A DNA stretch of 37,920 bases from an uncultured Planctomycetaceae bacterium. Its GTDB lineage: Bacteria > Planctomycetota > Planctomycetia > Planctomycetales > Planctomycetaceae. The notes under the pieces are model-generated. The model saw only the letters and a list, made by a program, of their open reading frames with translations, did not search any database and was not told the DNA's origin. Location: positions 1 to 37,920 of the forward strand of contig CALFSX010000247.1 in assembly GCA_937916515.1 (NCBI GenBank). Direction: 5' to 3'. The position numbers and the translations under genes are program-made. Shown here piece after piece: positions 26,491 through 35,602 of this stretch (position 1 is its first letter; the number at the start of each line of letters is the position of its first letter).

Positions 26491-27128
26491 GTTCGGACCG
26501 CCACGAAGCCGCTCGATTTGCTTTGAAGGAAATCGGCGGCGCGCTGCGTGTCACAATTTGAACTCAGCAGCGTTTTGCGAATACCCGCGCGGCACCGCCT
26601 GCCTGACTTCGGGATCATCTTCCGGATTCGTCGCTACCGACGTTTGTTCAGTGGCAGCAAACAAGTTCCGGGGTTGTTTCTGTTTTCGGGACGAAGCTTC
26701 AGTCGTCCGATGGCGATTCAGATCGTCCGCAATTCCGCATTCTCACCAGAACGTGCAGATTATGGCTGAGTTTTCACGCCGAAATTCCCGCCTGCCTGCT
26801 TCAAAAACGCTGTAAAAACGACCATTTTCAGCCGATCTGGCCTCACAAAGCGACCTTTTAGTCCCGCAAAATGGCTGAAATGCTGAGAATTGCTACGAAC
26901 AGATCCGCCGCGAATCCCCGTTAACAATCAGCGCAGGCTTCCTCCCCAGACTGGCTGAAAACGCCTAAAACATTGCTAATGCTGTGTTTACAAGCTACCA
27001 TTGACCAGTGTCGGACATGAAAATTGCGTCCATGACGATGGTGTTCGTTGTGTAAAAACTTGATACTTGTTCGCACGAACTGCCGATTGGCGGTCTTTCG
27101 TTACGGTGAACCAAGCAGGAGTGCCATT
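26491..27128. other. 638-bp gene-free region
   Basis: No gene, RNA or strong palindrome recognised. Between about 26820 and 26970 the words GGCTGAAA and its complement TTTCAGCC recur several times without forming a clear long stem. It must hold the promoter of the vWA gene. Confidence 0.45.
27117..27121 (+). promoter_or_regulatory. ribosome binding site that decides the vWA gene start
   Basis: AGGAG ends 7 bases before GTG 27129. The upstream in-frame TTG at 27048 has no such site, so GTG 27129 is preferred. Confidence 0.7.
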
Positions 27129-29066
27129 GTGAGCACAATCGAAGCTTCTAACAACCAACCAGTTCCAGCCGAAGAAGCTGGTTTCGATAGCGGCGTGTGG
27201 GATTTCCTGTACGACATGCCAGCCTGGGGCATTAGCTTGCTGGTGCACGTCGGAATTTTGATTGCGTTGATGAGCATCACTTTTGTCATCGACACTCTGC
27301 CCGAAACGGAAATCACCTCCACAATCGAACCGGAAGAGATTCGCAAAGAAGAATTTGTCATCGATACGGAAGTCACGGAAAACGTCGGCAGCAAAAGCGA
27401 TTTAAACATTGCCGGCCCATCGATGGCAGCGGCTCAGAATTCCGGCTTCGACAATCATCGCGAACAACAGGAACGCATCAACAGCGTGATTGTTGATCCT
27501 CGCATTCAAACCATTGAAACGATGCCGACTCCCAACGAAGCGGAGATGATGCAGCCGATTGATCTGACCGGCACCACCGAACACGCGGGTGGCACCGATG
27601 GAGCGATCGATCGAGTGACTCAGGAAATCGCCGCATCGCTGCGACAGCGCAAAACGCTGGTTATATGGATGATGGATGAATCGTCTTCCATGGAGACTCG
27701 TCGAGAAGGCGTTGCCAAACGCTTCAAAGGCATCTACGAACAATTGGGCGCGTTGGACGTTGGAGCCGAAGAGGCACTTAGCACGGGCATCGTTTCCTAC
27801 GGCCAGGATGTGCACATGTTGGTGAAAGAACCGACGACAGATCTGGACGTTTTGGTGAAGGCAGTTGATTCCATTCAAAACGACACGACCGGTGCCGAAA
27901 ACGTGTTCACAGCCATTCAGGCAACTCTAAAGAACTTCCTGCCCGCAAAGCGCAAACTGCGAGCCAACATGATGCTGATTCTGGTCACCGACGAACGCGG
28001 CGACGACTATGCCATGCTGGAAGATGTGGTGCGAAACTGTACTCGTGAAGGCGTGAAAGCCTACTGCATCGGCAACACATCCGTGTTTGGACGCGAGGAA
28101 GGTTATGTTCGCGTTCAATGGGAAGCTGATGGTGAAAAATACGACGAAGAACTGCCTGCCGACATGGGACCGGAAACCGTGCGAGCGGAAGGGTTACAAC
28201 TTCCGTTCTGGACGGCCAGCGCACGCGGTCTTGATCGCATGTCTGCTGGATTCGGACCGTACACGCTGTCGCGATTGTGTACTGAAACTGGTGGCGTGTT
28301 CTTTGTGGCTCAGGACCAGAAGGGCTTTAAGTGGGATTCCGCCATCATGCGGCAGTATGCTCCCGACTATCGTCCTGTGAGGGACTACCAGCGAGAACTG
28401 GCGACGAATGCTGCGAAATCCGCATTGGTCAACGCGGCTGCTCAAACGTTGATCGATGGCGACGACGTACCGATTCCACAGACAACGTTTCAGGCTAACA
28501 ACGACAATATTCTTCGTCAGCAGGTCACGGAAGCTCAGAAGCCGCTGGCCACGCTGGATTACTATCTGCAGGCACTTGGGTCCGTTCTTGAAGCGGGTGA
28601 ACGCGATCGTGACAAGCTGGATTCTGACCGCTGGCGAGCGAGCTTCGACCTGGCCATGGGGCGAGTGCTGGCCATGCGAGTTCGAGCGTTAGGCTACAAC
28701 GCCATGCTGGCAGAAATGAAATCCAGCCCGAAGGCGTTTGAAAAGTCTGGCAGCAATCAATGGAAGTTGGTGCCATCCAAAGACATCAACGCTGGTGCGA
28801 CGGTTCGAAAGCTGGAAAAGAAGGCGATGGAGTACCTGACTCGCGTTATCGACGAGCATCCCGGCACACCGTGGGCTCACCTGGCATCCGTTGAATTGGG
28901 CGATCCTCTGGGCTGGGAATGGAAAGAAGCCACCATGCAGGTTGCCGCCAATAACATGGGTGGCAACAACGCCAATCGTCCGCAGTTCGCTCCAGAAGAA
29001 GAAGCTCGCCGCCAGGAAGCTCGCCGTAGAGAACAGATCAAGAAGGCTTCTCGCCCGAAGATTTAG
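27129..29066 (+). CDS. membrane-anchored von Willebrand factor A domain protein
   Basis: 645 residues from GTG 27129. One N-terminal membrane helix (about residues 33-55, WGISLLVHVGILIALMSITF) is followed by an acidic segment and a vWA domain with the MIDAS motif DESSS (Asp183, Ser185, Ser187), where a divalent metal would bind. The domain ends near TGGVFFVAQD. The C-terminal ~200 residues are helical with a Gly/Asn-rich stretch and a basic tail (EARRREQIKKASRPK). The layout resembles planctomycete secreted or periplasm-facing vWA proteins next to energy-transducing (TonB/ExbD-like) membrane proteins, but no such partner is adjacent here. Role unknown; binding of a protein partner is the usual function of vWA. 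Upstream in-frame start TTG 27048 would add 27 atypical residues. Confidence 0.82.
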   Translation: MSTIEASNNQPVPAEEAGFDSGVWDFLYDMPAWGISLLVHVGILIALMSITFVIDTLPETEITSTIEPEEIRKEEFVIDTEVTENVGSKSDLNIAGPSMAAAQNSGFDNHREQQERINSVIVDPRIQTIETMPTPNEAEMMQPIDLTGTTEHAGGTDGAIDRVTQEIAASLRQRKTLVIWMMDESSSMETRREGVAKRFKGIYEQLGALDVGAEEALSTGIVSYGQDVHMLVKEPTTDLDVLVKAVDSIQNDTTGAENVFTAIQATLKNFLPAKRKLRANMMLILVTDERGDDYAMLEDVVRNCTREGVKAYCIGNTSVFGREEGYVRVQWEADGEKYDEELPADMGPETVRAEGLQLPFWTASARGLDRMSAGFGPYTLSRLCTETGGVFFVAQDQKGFKWDSAIMRQYAPDYRPVRDYQRELATNAAKSALVNAAAQTLIDGDDVPIPQTTFQANNDNILRQQVTEAQKPLATLDYYLQALGSVLEAGERDRDKLDSDRWRASFDLAMGRVLAMRVRALGYNAMLAEMKSSPKAFEKSGSNQWKLVPSKDINAGATVRKLEKKAMEYLTRVIDEHPGTPWAHLASVELGDPLGWEWKEATMQVAANNMGGNNANRPQFAPEEEARRQEARRREQIKKASRPKI

Positions 29067-29175
29067 TTCCACGCCAAAACTTGTTGGTGCCGGTTAGAGG
29101 TGGGAATCACGCGGATGCGCTGAATCGCTGATTTGGTTCCCCGACCTTGCGCCCGGGCAACAACGACATTGCACT

Positions 29176-29273
29176 AGTGCTGCATCGTGGCTCAATATCA
29201 GGGTAGTTTATCTTGTTAAAGATCCTGCCATACGGTGATGTTTAACACGGGGATCTTTAACAAGATTCACTAC
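29176..29273. repeat. two-tier palindromic element, copy 3
   Basis: Inner arms 29203-29225 and 29251-29273 match with two mismatches around a 25-base spacer. The right arm is identical to that of copy 2 at 12748-12770. The left flank AGTGCTGCATCGTGGCTCAA resembles the outer arm of the other copies; no right outer arm is seen, so the copy seems trimmed. It lies 109 bp after the vWA gene. Confidence 0.65.
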
Positions 29274-29618
29274 CAATAAACTTAGCCTCCAGCACCAGCG
29301 ATATTCGCTGGCATCCTGTTACGCAGCGCCCCAGCGTGCCTCAGAGGCAAGTCAAGGGGTGTGCATCGTAGCCCGTCCGCTTGGGAGGAATTAGAGGTCT
29401 CATCCTGCGGTGAATTTGTCTGTTGCGTTAGCTTTTCATCGACGAACGCTGTTCGGTGAGATACAATTGCTCCGAAGACAGAATGTCCCTCCTTCTGATT
29501 GTTCCGTCGTCGCAACGGAAGCCAGGTTTGCTTGTCGACTTGTTTGCGATGTTCGAATTCAAACCTTCCGCTGTTTGATGTGCTTTCAGACAATTTCCCG
29601 CCAAAATCGAATTTGAAT
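29274..29618. other. intergenic region before the PSCyt gene
   Basis: About 345 bp with no recognised gene. The frame of the PSCyt gene is open back to about 29499 but the upstream residues are not signal-peptide-like, so it is treated as leader. No promoter box is certain. Confidence 0.4.
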
Positions 29619-32276
29619 ATGTTTATTCTTCACTTGCTGCGCCTTCAGCACGCTTTGCCTGCGCAAATTCGGCCACTTATGGTCGTTGGCGTGCTTGGGC
29701 TTCTTTGTGTGTGCTGTACGGTCTCGGCAGACGAACGCGAAACGCTGTTTGAAAGTCAGATTCGTCCGCTGTTGCTGGACAAATGCGTGGCATGCCATGG
29801 CCCCAGCAAACAGGAAGCCGGTCTTCGGCTGGATTCGAAAGAGCAAGTACTGACGGGCACAAGCGATCTTCCGCCGCTGGTGAATCTGACCGATGCGAAG
29901 GCCAGTCGGTTGTTGCAGGTCATGCTGTATTCAGACGACGACACTCAAATGCCACCCAAAGGCAAGCTGCCGGATGAACAGATCGCCGCTGTGAAAACGT
30001 GGATTGAAGCGGGCGCCTACTGGCCGGAACACAACGACTTCGGCAAAGCAGCTGCCGTTAACAAAGACGCGTGGCGGCAGCACTGGGCCTTTCAACCGAT
30101 TGCCGATCCACCACGCCCCGTCATTGGCGATTCCAGCTGGCACCCGATCGATGCTTTCGTGCGTCATAAACTTCGTGAACAGAATATTCAGCCATCGCCG
30201 TTGGCCACCGGGCGAGTTCTTGCTCGACGACTTTCTTATGCAATCACCGGGCTGCCGCCGCAATCCAGTGCGTTACAGGAAATCGAAGGCTTGACGGATC
30301 CGACCGCAGTGGCAACGTGGGTGACACAATACATCGATCAGTTGCTGGCGTCGCCACAATATGGCGAACGCTGGGGCCGATACTGGTTGGACGCGTCTCG
30401 CTATGCAGACACCAAGGGATACGTCTTTCAGGAAGATCGAGAATACCCCGAGGCGTGGAAGTATCGCGAATGGGTGATCAATTCTTTAAACAACGACATG
30501 CCCTACAGCGAATTTCTGAAGCGTCAGATTGCCGCCGATCAGTTGCCTGGTTCTGACGATCCCGCTCAATTGGCAGCGATGGGATTCTTTACGCTGGGGC
30601 GACGTTTTCTAAACAATCAGCAGGACATTATCGACGACCGCATCGACGTACTGGCTCGCGGCACCATGGGGCTGACGGTGGCGTGTGCAAGGTGTCATGA
30701 CCACAAGTTCGACCCGATTCCGACGGCGGATTATTATTCGTTGTACGGAGTGTTCGATTCATCCGACGAGCCAAAAAATGAACCTTCGACGCTGAGACTG
30801 GTGGATCGAGACAAGCCCAGAGAACCCGTCATTTTCGTTCGCGGCAGCGCGGGTAATCGAGGCGAGAAAGTCTCGCGGCATTTCTTAACGGCGTTGTCCA
30901 ACGGCGAACCAAAGCCCTTCGCCAATGGCAGCGGGCGGCTGGAGCTTGCGGAGAAAATCGCCAGCAACGACAACCCGTTGACGGCTCGAGTTGCCGTGAA
31001 TCGCGTGTGGATGAAACTGTTTGGCAAGGGGCTGGTGGATTCGCCCAGCGACTTTGGAGTTCGCACCGGACCTCCTTCGCACCCGGAATTGCTGGACCAT
31101 CTCACCACATGGTTTATCAAAAACAACTGGTCTCAAAAGGCGTTAATTCGCTATATCGTTTTGTCTCACACGTGGCAGCAAAGCAGTGATGCTCGACCGG
31201 AAGTTGCCGTCAACGATCCGGAAAACCGACTGCTGGCCAGAATGCCTCGCCGCCGCATGGATTTCGAAGCTTTTCGTGATTCTTTGCTGGCTGTTGCCGG
31301 AAAGCTGGAAATGCAAGTGGGTGGCACATCTGCAGATATCACCTCAGAATCGTTGACGCTTCGTCGCACGGTGTATGCCCGAATCGATCGACAGAATCTT
31401 CCGAACCTGTTTCGCACGTTCGACTTTGCCAGCCCCGACAATCATGCCGCTCAACGTTACGAAACGACGGTTCCGCAACAGGCCTTGTTTCAGCTGAATA
31501 ACCCGTTTGTGATGTCTATGGCGGAAACTTTGGCCAACTCTGCAGTGACGGCGGGAAAGGAAACCGGCGGCAATACCGTGGAAGCGTTGTTCAAACGCGT
31601 TCTGCAGCGTAGCCCGTCTGCTGACGAAGCTGAATGGGCGGACCGTTTTTTGGCGACTTCAGCCGAACTGATACCCAGCGGCGACGGAATTGTGGGCTGG
31701 TCTTACTTGTGGGGTGAACTTAATTCTGACAAAACCGCGATGGTGAAGACCGAAGCTCTGCCCGTGTTTCATGAACAGCGCTGGAGCGGTGGTGAAAAAC
31801 ATCCTGATGCAGCTTTGGGCTGGACCATGTTGACTCGCGACGGCGGCCACACCGGGCACGATCTGCGGCACTGTCCGGTTCGGCGTTGGACGGCAGATCG
31901 CGATTGTTCTGTGAGAGTGACCAGTATTGTGGAACATGGCACAGATAATGGTGACGGCATTCATGCTCACATACTGCATGCTGGGAAGTCGCTGGGAACA
32001 GTTCACGTACGCAATCAGAATAAGCCACTGGCGACTGCAATTGTGCCGATTAGGGCCGGTGAGTCGATTGACTTTGTGGCCGACTGCGGGGCCAACGAAA
32101 GTCACGACAGTTTCAAGTGGAAAGTGACGATTGAACAGTCGGTTAATGATCAAAGAGTTCGCAGCTGGTCATCCGAAAAAGAATTTTCAGGCAATGCGGC
32201 GGCCACTCGAATGGGGGCCGTCCAACAATTGGCTCAAGCATTGCTGCTAACCAACGAATTCATGTTTGTCGATTAG
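29619..32276 (+). CDS. planctomycete cytochrome-like PSCyt1-DUF1549-DUF1553 (PSD1) protein
   Basis: 885 residues from ATG 29619. There is an export signal ending near VSADE. A PSCyt1 domain carries a heme-binding type motif CVACH (56-60). DUF1549 (PSCyt2, about 150-370) contains WGRYWLDASRYADTKGY and a second C-x-x-C-H, CARCHDHKFDP (356-). DUF1553 (PSD1) begins about 440 with NRVWMKLFGKGLVDSPSDFG and ends at the C-terminus with LLLTNEFMFVD. Unusually, about 140 residues (roughly 705-850) split the end of PSD1; this insert looks like a beta-rich domain (EQRWSGG, SVRVTSIVEHG, IRAGESIDFVADCG). The family is exported and probably electron-transfer or oxidative polysaccharide related, but unproven. 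The DUF1501 partner gene follows 150 bp downstream, the standard pairing in this phylum. Confidence 0.92.
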   Translation: MFILHLLRLQHALPAQIRPLMVVGVLGLLCVCCTVSADERETLFESQIRPLLLDKCVACHGPSKQEAGLRLDSKEQVLTGTSDLPPLVNLTDAKASRLLQVMLYSDDDTQMPPKGKLPDEQIAAVKTWIEAGAYWPEHNDFGKAAAVNKDAWRQHWAFQPIADPPRPVIGDSSWHPIDAFVRHKLREQNIQPSPLATGRVLARRLSYAITGLPPQSSALQEIEGLTDPTAVATWVTQYIDQLLASPQYGERWGRYWLDASRYADTKGYVFQEDREYPEAWKYREWVINSLNNDMPYSEFLKRQIAADQLPGSDDPAQLAAMGFFTLGRRFLNNQQDIIDDRIDVLARGTMGLTVACARCHDHKFDPIPTADYYSLYGVFDSSDEPKNEPSTLRLVDRDKPREPVIFVRGSAGNRGEKVSRHFLTALSNGEPKPFANGSGRLELAEKIASNDNPLTARVAVNRVWMKLFGKGLVDSPSDFGVRTGPPSHPELLDHLTTWFIKNNWSQKALIRYIVLSHTWQQSSDARPEVAVNDPENRLLARMPRRRMDFEAFRDSLLAVAGKLEMQVGGTSADITSESLTLRRTVYARIDRQNLPNLFRTFDFASPDNHAAQRYETTVPQQALFQLNNPFVMSMAETLANSAVTAGKETGGNTVEALFKRVLQRSPSADEAEWADRFLATSAELIPSGDGIVGWSYLWGELNSDKTAMVKTEALPVFHEQRWSGGEKHPDAALGWTMLTRDGGHTGHDLRHCPVRRWTADRDCSVRVTSIVEHGTDNGDGIHAHILHAGKSLGTVHVRNQNKPLATAIVPIRAGESIDFVADCGANESHDSFKWKVTIEQSVNDQRVRSWSSEKEFSGNAAATRMGAVQQLAQALLLTNEFMFVD

Positions 32277-32365
32277 TGCTGCGTCACCGCAAAGAATCAG
32301 GATTTGTGGTCGTGGGTCCTGTTAAAGATCCATTTCCTTAAGATTAAGCTGTAAAGCAGCAGTAG
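32275..32365. repeat. two-tier palindromic element, copy 4 (internally deleted)
   Basis: The left outer arm AGTGCTGCGTCACCGCAAAG starts inside the stop codon of the PSCyt gene. It continues AATCAGGAT as in copy 2, then keeps one inner half-arm (CCTGTTAAAGATCC, 32323-32336), and ends with TAAGATTAAGCTGTA, matching the right flank of copy 2. The second inner arm is missing. Confidence 0.6.
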
Positions 32366-32426
32366 CTTAAACCTCGCCTCGGCCGCCGCCCCCCCCGAAA
32401 CCCAATACCCGAAACCCCGCCAGCCC

Positions 32427-33872
32427 ATGCAAACACATCATCCAGAATCTCTGCCAAACATCGCCGTTAGTCGCCGCGACATGCTGTCTCGTTGCGGTAT
32501 GGGTTTTGGAGCTCTGGCACTGGCTGACATCATGGGCGGTGGTGCGGCTTCGGCCGGTGCGGCCAGCGGGAATCCATTGCTGCCAAAGGGAGCTCAGTTT
32601 CCGGGCAAGGCCAAGCGTGTGATCCATTTGTTTATGAATGGTGGGCCATCGCAGGTTGATACGTTCGACCCAAAGCCCACGCTGCAAAAATATGCGGGCC
32701 AGATTCTTCCGGGCGGCAACCTGAAAACAGAACGTCCCACAGGAGCCGCGTTTCCATCGCCGTTTCGCTTTCGTCGCTACGGAGAAAGTGGGATCGAAGT
32801 CAGCGACCTGTTCCCTCACGTGGCTCAAAGCATCGACGATATTGCCGTCATTCGTTCGATGCACGCCAACGTTCCCAATCACGAACCGTCTTTGTTGCTG
32901 ATGAACTGCGGCGAAGCCAGACTTGTGCGTCCCAGCCTGGGTTCGTGGTTGTCTTACGGTTTGGGCACCGAAAACCAGAACCTGCCCGCGTTTGTCGCGA
33001 TGTGTCCGGGCGGATATCCGATTCAGGAATCGCAAAACTGGCAGGCTGGCTTTCTGCCGGGAATTTATCAGGGCACCTATATTGATACCAAGCATACTCA
33101 AATTGAAAAGCTGATCGAAGATATTCGCAACGATCGCATTCAACCGGATCAGCAATCGTTGCAACTGGATCTGCTGCGACAGCTGAACAATCGCCATCTG
33201 GAATCTCGCACAGGAGACGCTCAGCTGGAATCCAGAATTCAATCGTTTGAACTGGCCTTCCGCATGCAGACCGAAGCGGCGGAAGCATTCGACATCAACC
33301 ACGAACCGAAGCACATTCGAGAAATGTATGGCGATGGCCTGCACGCTCGCCAGATTCTGATCGCTCGCCGCCTGGTGGAACGCGGCGTTCGTTATGTTCA
33401 GATCTGGCATGGAGCCGGACAGCCGTGGGACAACCACGATGACATTGAGGTGAACCATCGCCGACTTGCCAATCAATGCGATCAGCCGATTGGTGCATTG
33501 TTGAAGGACCTTAAACAACGAGGCATGTTGGAAGACACGCTGGTGATATGGGGCGGCGAATTCGGCAGAACTCCCGTGGTGGAAATGCCCAAAAAAGGAT
33601 CAAACGCGGGCAAGATCAACGGGCGAGATCACAATCACTGGGGCTTCACCATGTGGATGGCCGGTGGCGGAGTTAAAGGTGGATATGTTCACGGAGCCAC
33701 CGATGAATTCGGTTTTAAAGCCGTTGAAAACAAAGTTCACGTTCACGACCTGCACGCCACTATTTTGAAACTGATGGGCTTCGACCACGAAAAATTCACT
33801 TATCACTACGCTGGGCGAGAATTCCGCCTGACCGATGTTCATGGCAATGTTGTGGAAGAACTCATTGCCTGA
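32427..33872 (+). CDS. DUF1501 domain protein, TAT-type signal
   Basis: 481 residues. The N-terminus has a twin-arginine signal (SRRDMLSRCGMGFGALALADI), so folded export is expected. DUF1501 has an alkaline phosphatase/sulfatase-like fold; the visible blocks are HLFMNGGPSQVDTFDPKP, HANVPNHEPS, WHGAGQPWDNHDD, VIWGGEFGRTP and the C-terminal GREFRLTDVHG. Whether it is an active hydrolase is unknown. It follows the PSCyt/DUF1553 gene on the same strand; this pair is one of the most repeated gene pairs in planctomycete genomes, which suggests the two exported proteins act together. A repeat lies between them. ATG 32427 has no clear ribosome site. Confidence 0.94.
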   Translation: MQTHHPESLPNIAVSRRDMLSRCGMGFGALALADIMGGGAASAGAASGNPLLPKGAQFPGKAKRVIHLFMNGGPSQVDTFDPKPTLQKYAGQILPGGNLKTERPTGAAFPSPFRFRRYGESGIEVSDLFPHVAQSIDDIAVIRSMHANVPNHEPSLLLMNCGEARLVRPSLGSWLSYGLGTENQNLPAFVAMCPGGYPIQESQNWQAGFLPGIYQGTYIDTKHTQIEKLIEDIRNDRIQPDQQSLQLDLLRQLNNRHLESRTGDAQLESRIQSFELAFRMQTEAAEAFDINHEPKHIREMYGDGLHARQILIARRLVERGVRYVQIWHGAGQPWDNHDDIEVNHRRLANQCDQPIGALLKDLKQRGMLEDTLVIWGGEFGRTPVVEMPKKGSNAGKINGRDHNHWGFTMWMAGGGVKGGYVHGATDEFGFKAVENKVHVHDLHATILKLMGFDHEKFTYHYAGREFRLTDVHGNVVEELIA

Positions 33873-34146
33873 TGTTCCAACGGTGGGGGACGTGCACAGG
33901 TGTCAAAAGTCGCTAAGTTGCTGCCAGATTGGCGGTTAAGACGTTTTTTTGGCGATAAAAGCGACAAGGAACTTGGGATATGACCGATCTTTAGACCAAT
34001 TGCCGCGATAAGTCCGGCGGGATTTTGGTTATCCAGTGCCAGGCATTTTGCGATAACTGTGTTGGAAAACTATATTCCGAGTATTCAATAGCGACAGGGC
34101 GGCTGAAAAGTCGGCCAGCCACCAGAACCACTATCTTGCCTGCAAT

Positions 34147-34824
34147 ATGCTTCGTCGAGTTCTGAAATTATCCACCAGCCCGCAAGTACTGCTTAGAAGC
34201 GTGCTGGCTTTGGATGATTCTCCGCACTCAATCGCACTCGGCGTGAGCATCGGCATTTTTGTAGGACTAACGCCGTCCGTCGGAATTCAAACCGTATTGA
34301 TTTTGGCGGTGGTGTTTCTGACAAGGCCGTTTTTCTACTTCAACGGCACAGCGGCAATGGCGTCAACGTACATTTCCAATCCGCTGACGATGGCTCCCTT
34401 GTATTACTTTTGGTATCGCCTGGGAGCGTGGTTTTTTCCTGGTTATTCCAAAACCGTGGACCTTTCACCGCTGACAACTGCACAAGGCCTTTCAGGCTGG
34501 TGGAATGCGACGTGCGAACTGGCAATGCAGGTTGGATGGCCCATGCTGACGGGAGCCATGATGACGGCTCCTGTTGGTGCTGCCATCGCCTACCCGCTGA
34601 CGCGAATGCTGGTTGGATGGTTTCGCCACTCAGGTGAATCGATGCCTCCCGGTGCGGCTGTTTCAGGGATCGGTCAGTCCACAAGTGATAGTGGCGGATC
34701 GGCTGAAACGGACGATGACGCAGCGTCAGCCGAATCATCAGACCAGCACAAGCCAAACGGCGAAGCTGCCCACGATGATGGTGCTCCAGCCGCTTCTTTA
34801 AGAAACGTGGCCCTGGCTCGATAG
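34147..34824 (+). CDS. DUF2062 membrane protein
   Basis: 225 residues. Residues about 20-170 match the DUF2062 pattern: DSPHSIALGVSIGIFVGLTPSVGIQT, then NGTAAMASTYISNPLTMAPLYYFWYRLG, with three or four helices. The last ~50 residues are a low-complexity Ser/Ala/Asp tail (about 170-220) likely in the cytoplasm. The family is uncharacterised; in proteobacteria it is sometimes fused to glycosyltransferases, which hints at envelope work, but there is no such neighbour here. ATG 34147 follows a 274-bp gap after DUF1501. Confidence 0.85.
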   Translation: MLRRVLKLSTSPQVLLRSVLALDDSPHSIALGVSIGIFVGLTPSVGIQTVLILAVVFLTRPFFYFNGTAAMASTYISNPLTMAPLYYFWYRLGAWFFPGYSKTVDLSPLTTAQGLSGWWNATCELAMQVGWPMLTGAMMTAPVGAAIAYPLTRMLVGWFRHSGESMPPGAAVSGIGQSTSDSGGSAETDDDAASAESSDQHKPNGEAAHDDGAPAASLRNVALAR

Positions 34825-35149
34825 TGTCGCCCTTGTCGTTGTGGCTTTCGGTGCTGTTTTGGCTTGCCGTGTCAGATGTTCCGGCGGATCGGCTTGTTCC
34901 GATTATTCAGCTTATCACCGACACGAAGTACAGGACAACGGCCAGTTAACTGCGGTTTTGTTGAAAACTGGCTACCTCCGGGGATTGGTGAGCTAGACAT
35001 CGATGGGGCAGACCTGCCTGAGCCAAACGACCGGCAGCGCAGTCCGCCACGTGGCAGCCCGGCCACCGTAGCATTGCTGCGGCAGGGCTGATGAACTCTA
35101 ACATGCGACGACGCCTCGAGCGCTGGCAGGACTCTGAAATGAGACCCAC
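34825..35149. other. 325-bp intergenic region
   Basis: Nothing recognised. Short ORFs on both strands overlap with no protein-like character, and no long palindrome is seen. A weak TGAGAC lies just before the next ATG. Confidence 0.4.
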
Positions 35150-35596
35150 ATGAAAACACTTTCAAATCTTTGTTTTTGCATTCTTGTCTGGACCGGAGCG
35201 AACTCAGGCTTCGCTGCTGATACCAACATCATGTGCCCAGTGTTGCAGGACCGTGAAGCGACAGACGATTATGTCGTGGACCACAAGGGCGCTGAAGTTC
35301 GTTTCTGCTGCAGTGAATGCGTGTTGGAGTTCCAGAAGAATCCCGAGATCTATGAAAACGTGATTCCCCAATTACAGAACCTTCCGCTCCGCACACAGGT
35401 CAGCAACTTTATGGGGGACTACGGCGGAATTGTGATCGGAAGTGTGCTGGTGTGCATGCTTATCGGTCTGCGCATCTATCGAAGTTGCCAACCGGCCTCT
35501 GCCAAAAACACGGGACTGCTGAACAAGCGGATTTCTCCCGTATTTCCGTTGCTGGTTTTGGCAGGCTATCTTGGTTCCGAAGTCTACGGATTGTAG
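35150..35596 (+). CDS. exported membrane protein with YHS/TRASH-like metal site
   Basis: 148 residues with a signal peptide (cleavage near SGFAAD, about residue 22). A YHS/TRASH-like motif follows: CPV at 29-31, then VDHKGAEVRFCCSECVLEF with Cys53, Cys54 and Cys57, and a following KNPEIY. Such Cys sets bind copper, zinc or iron. Two membrane helices follow (about 92-110 and 130-147). Because the signal peptide directs the metal site outward, it may sense or buffer metal outside the inner membrane (inference). The stop TAG at 35594-35596 lies in the same frame as the next ORF, with only TAG between them, so the two may be one gene interrupted by a stop. Confidence 0.7.
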   Translation: MKTLSNLCFCILVWTGANSGFAADTNIMCPVLQDREATDDYVVDHKGAEVRFCCSECVLEFQKNPEIYENVIPQLQNLPLRTQVSNFMGDYGGIVIGSVLVCMLIGLRIYRSCQPASAKNTGLLNKRISPVFPLLVLAGYLGSEVYGL

Positions 35597-35602
35597 GAAC
35601 AG

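Noticed and set aside
32367-33518. 383-codon ORF on the minus strand
   Set aside because: It lies entirely opposite the DUF1501 gene, whose plus-strand product is full length with clear family motifs; the antisense product has no recognisable features.
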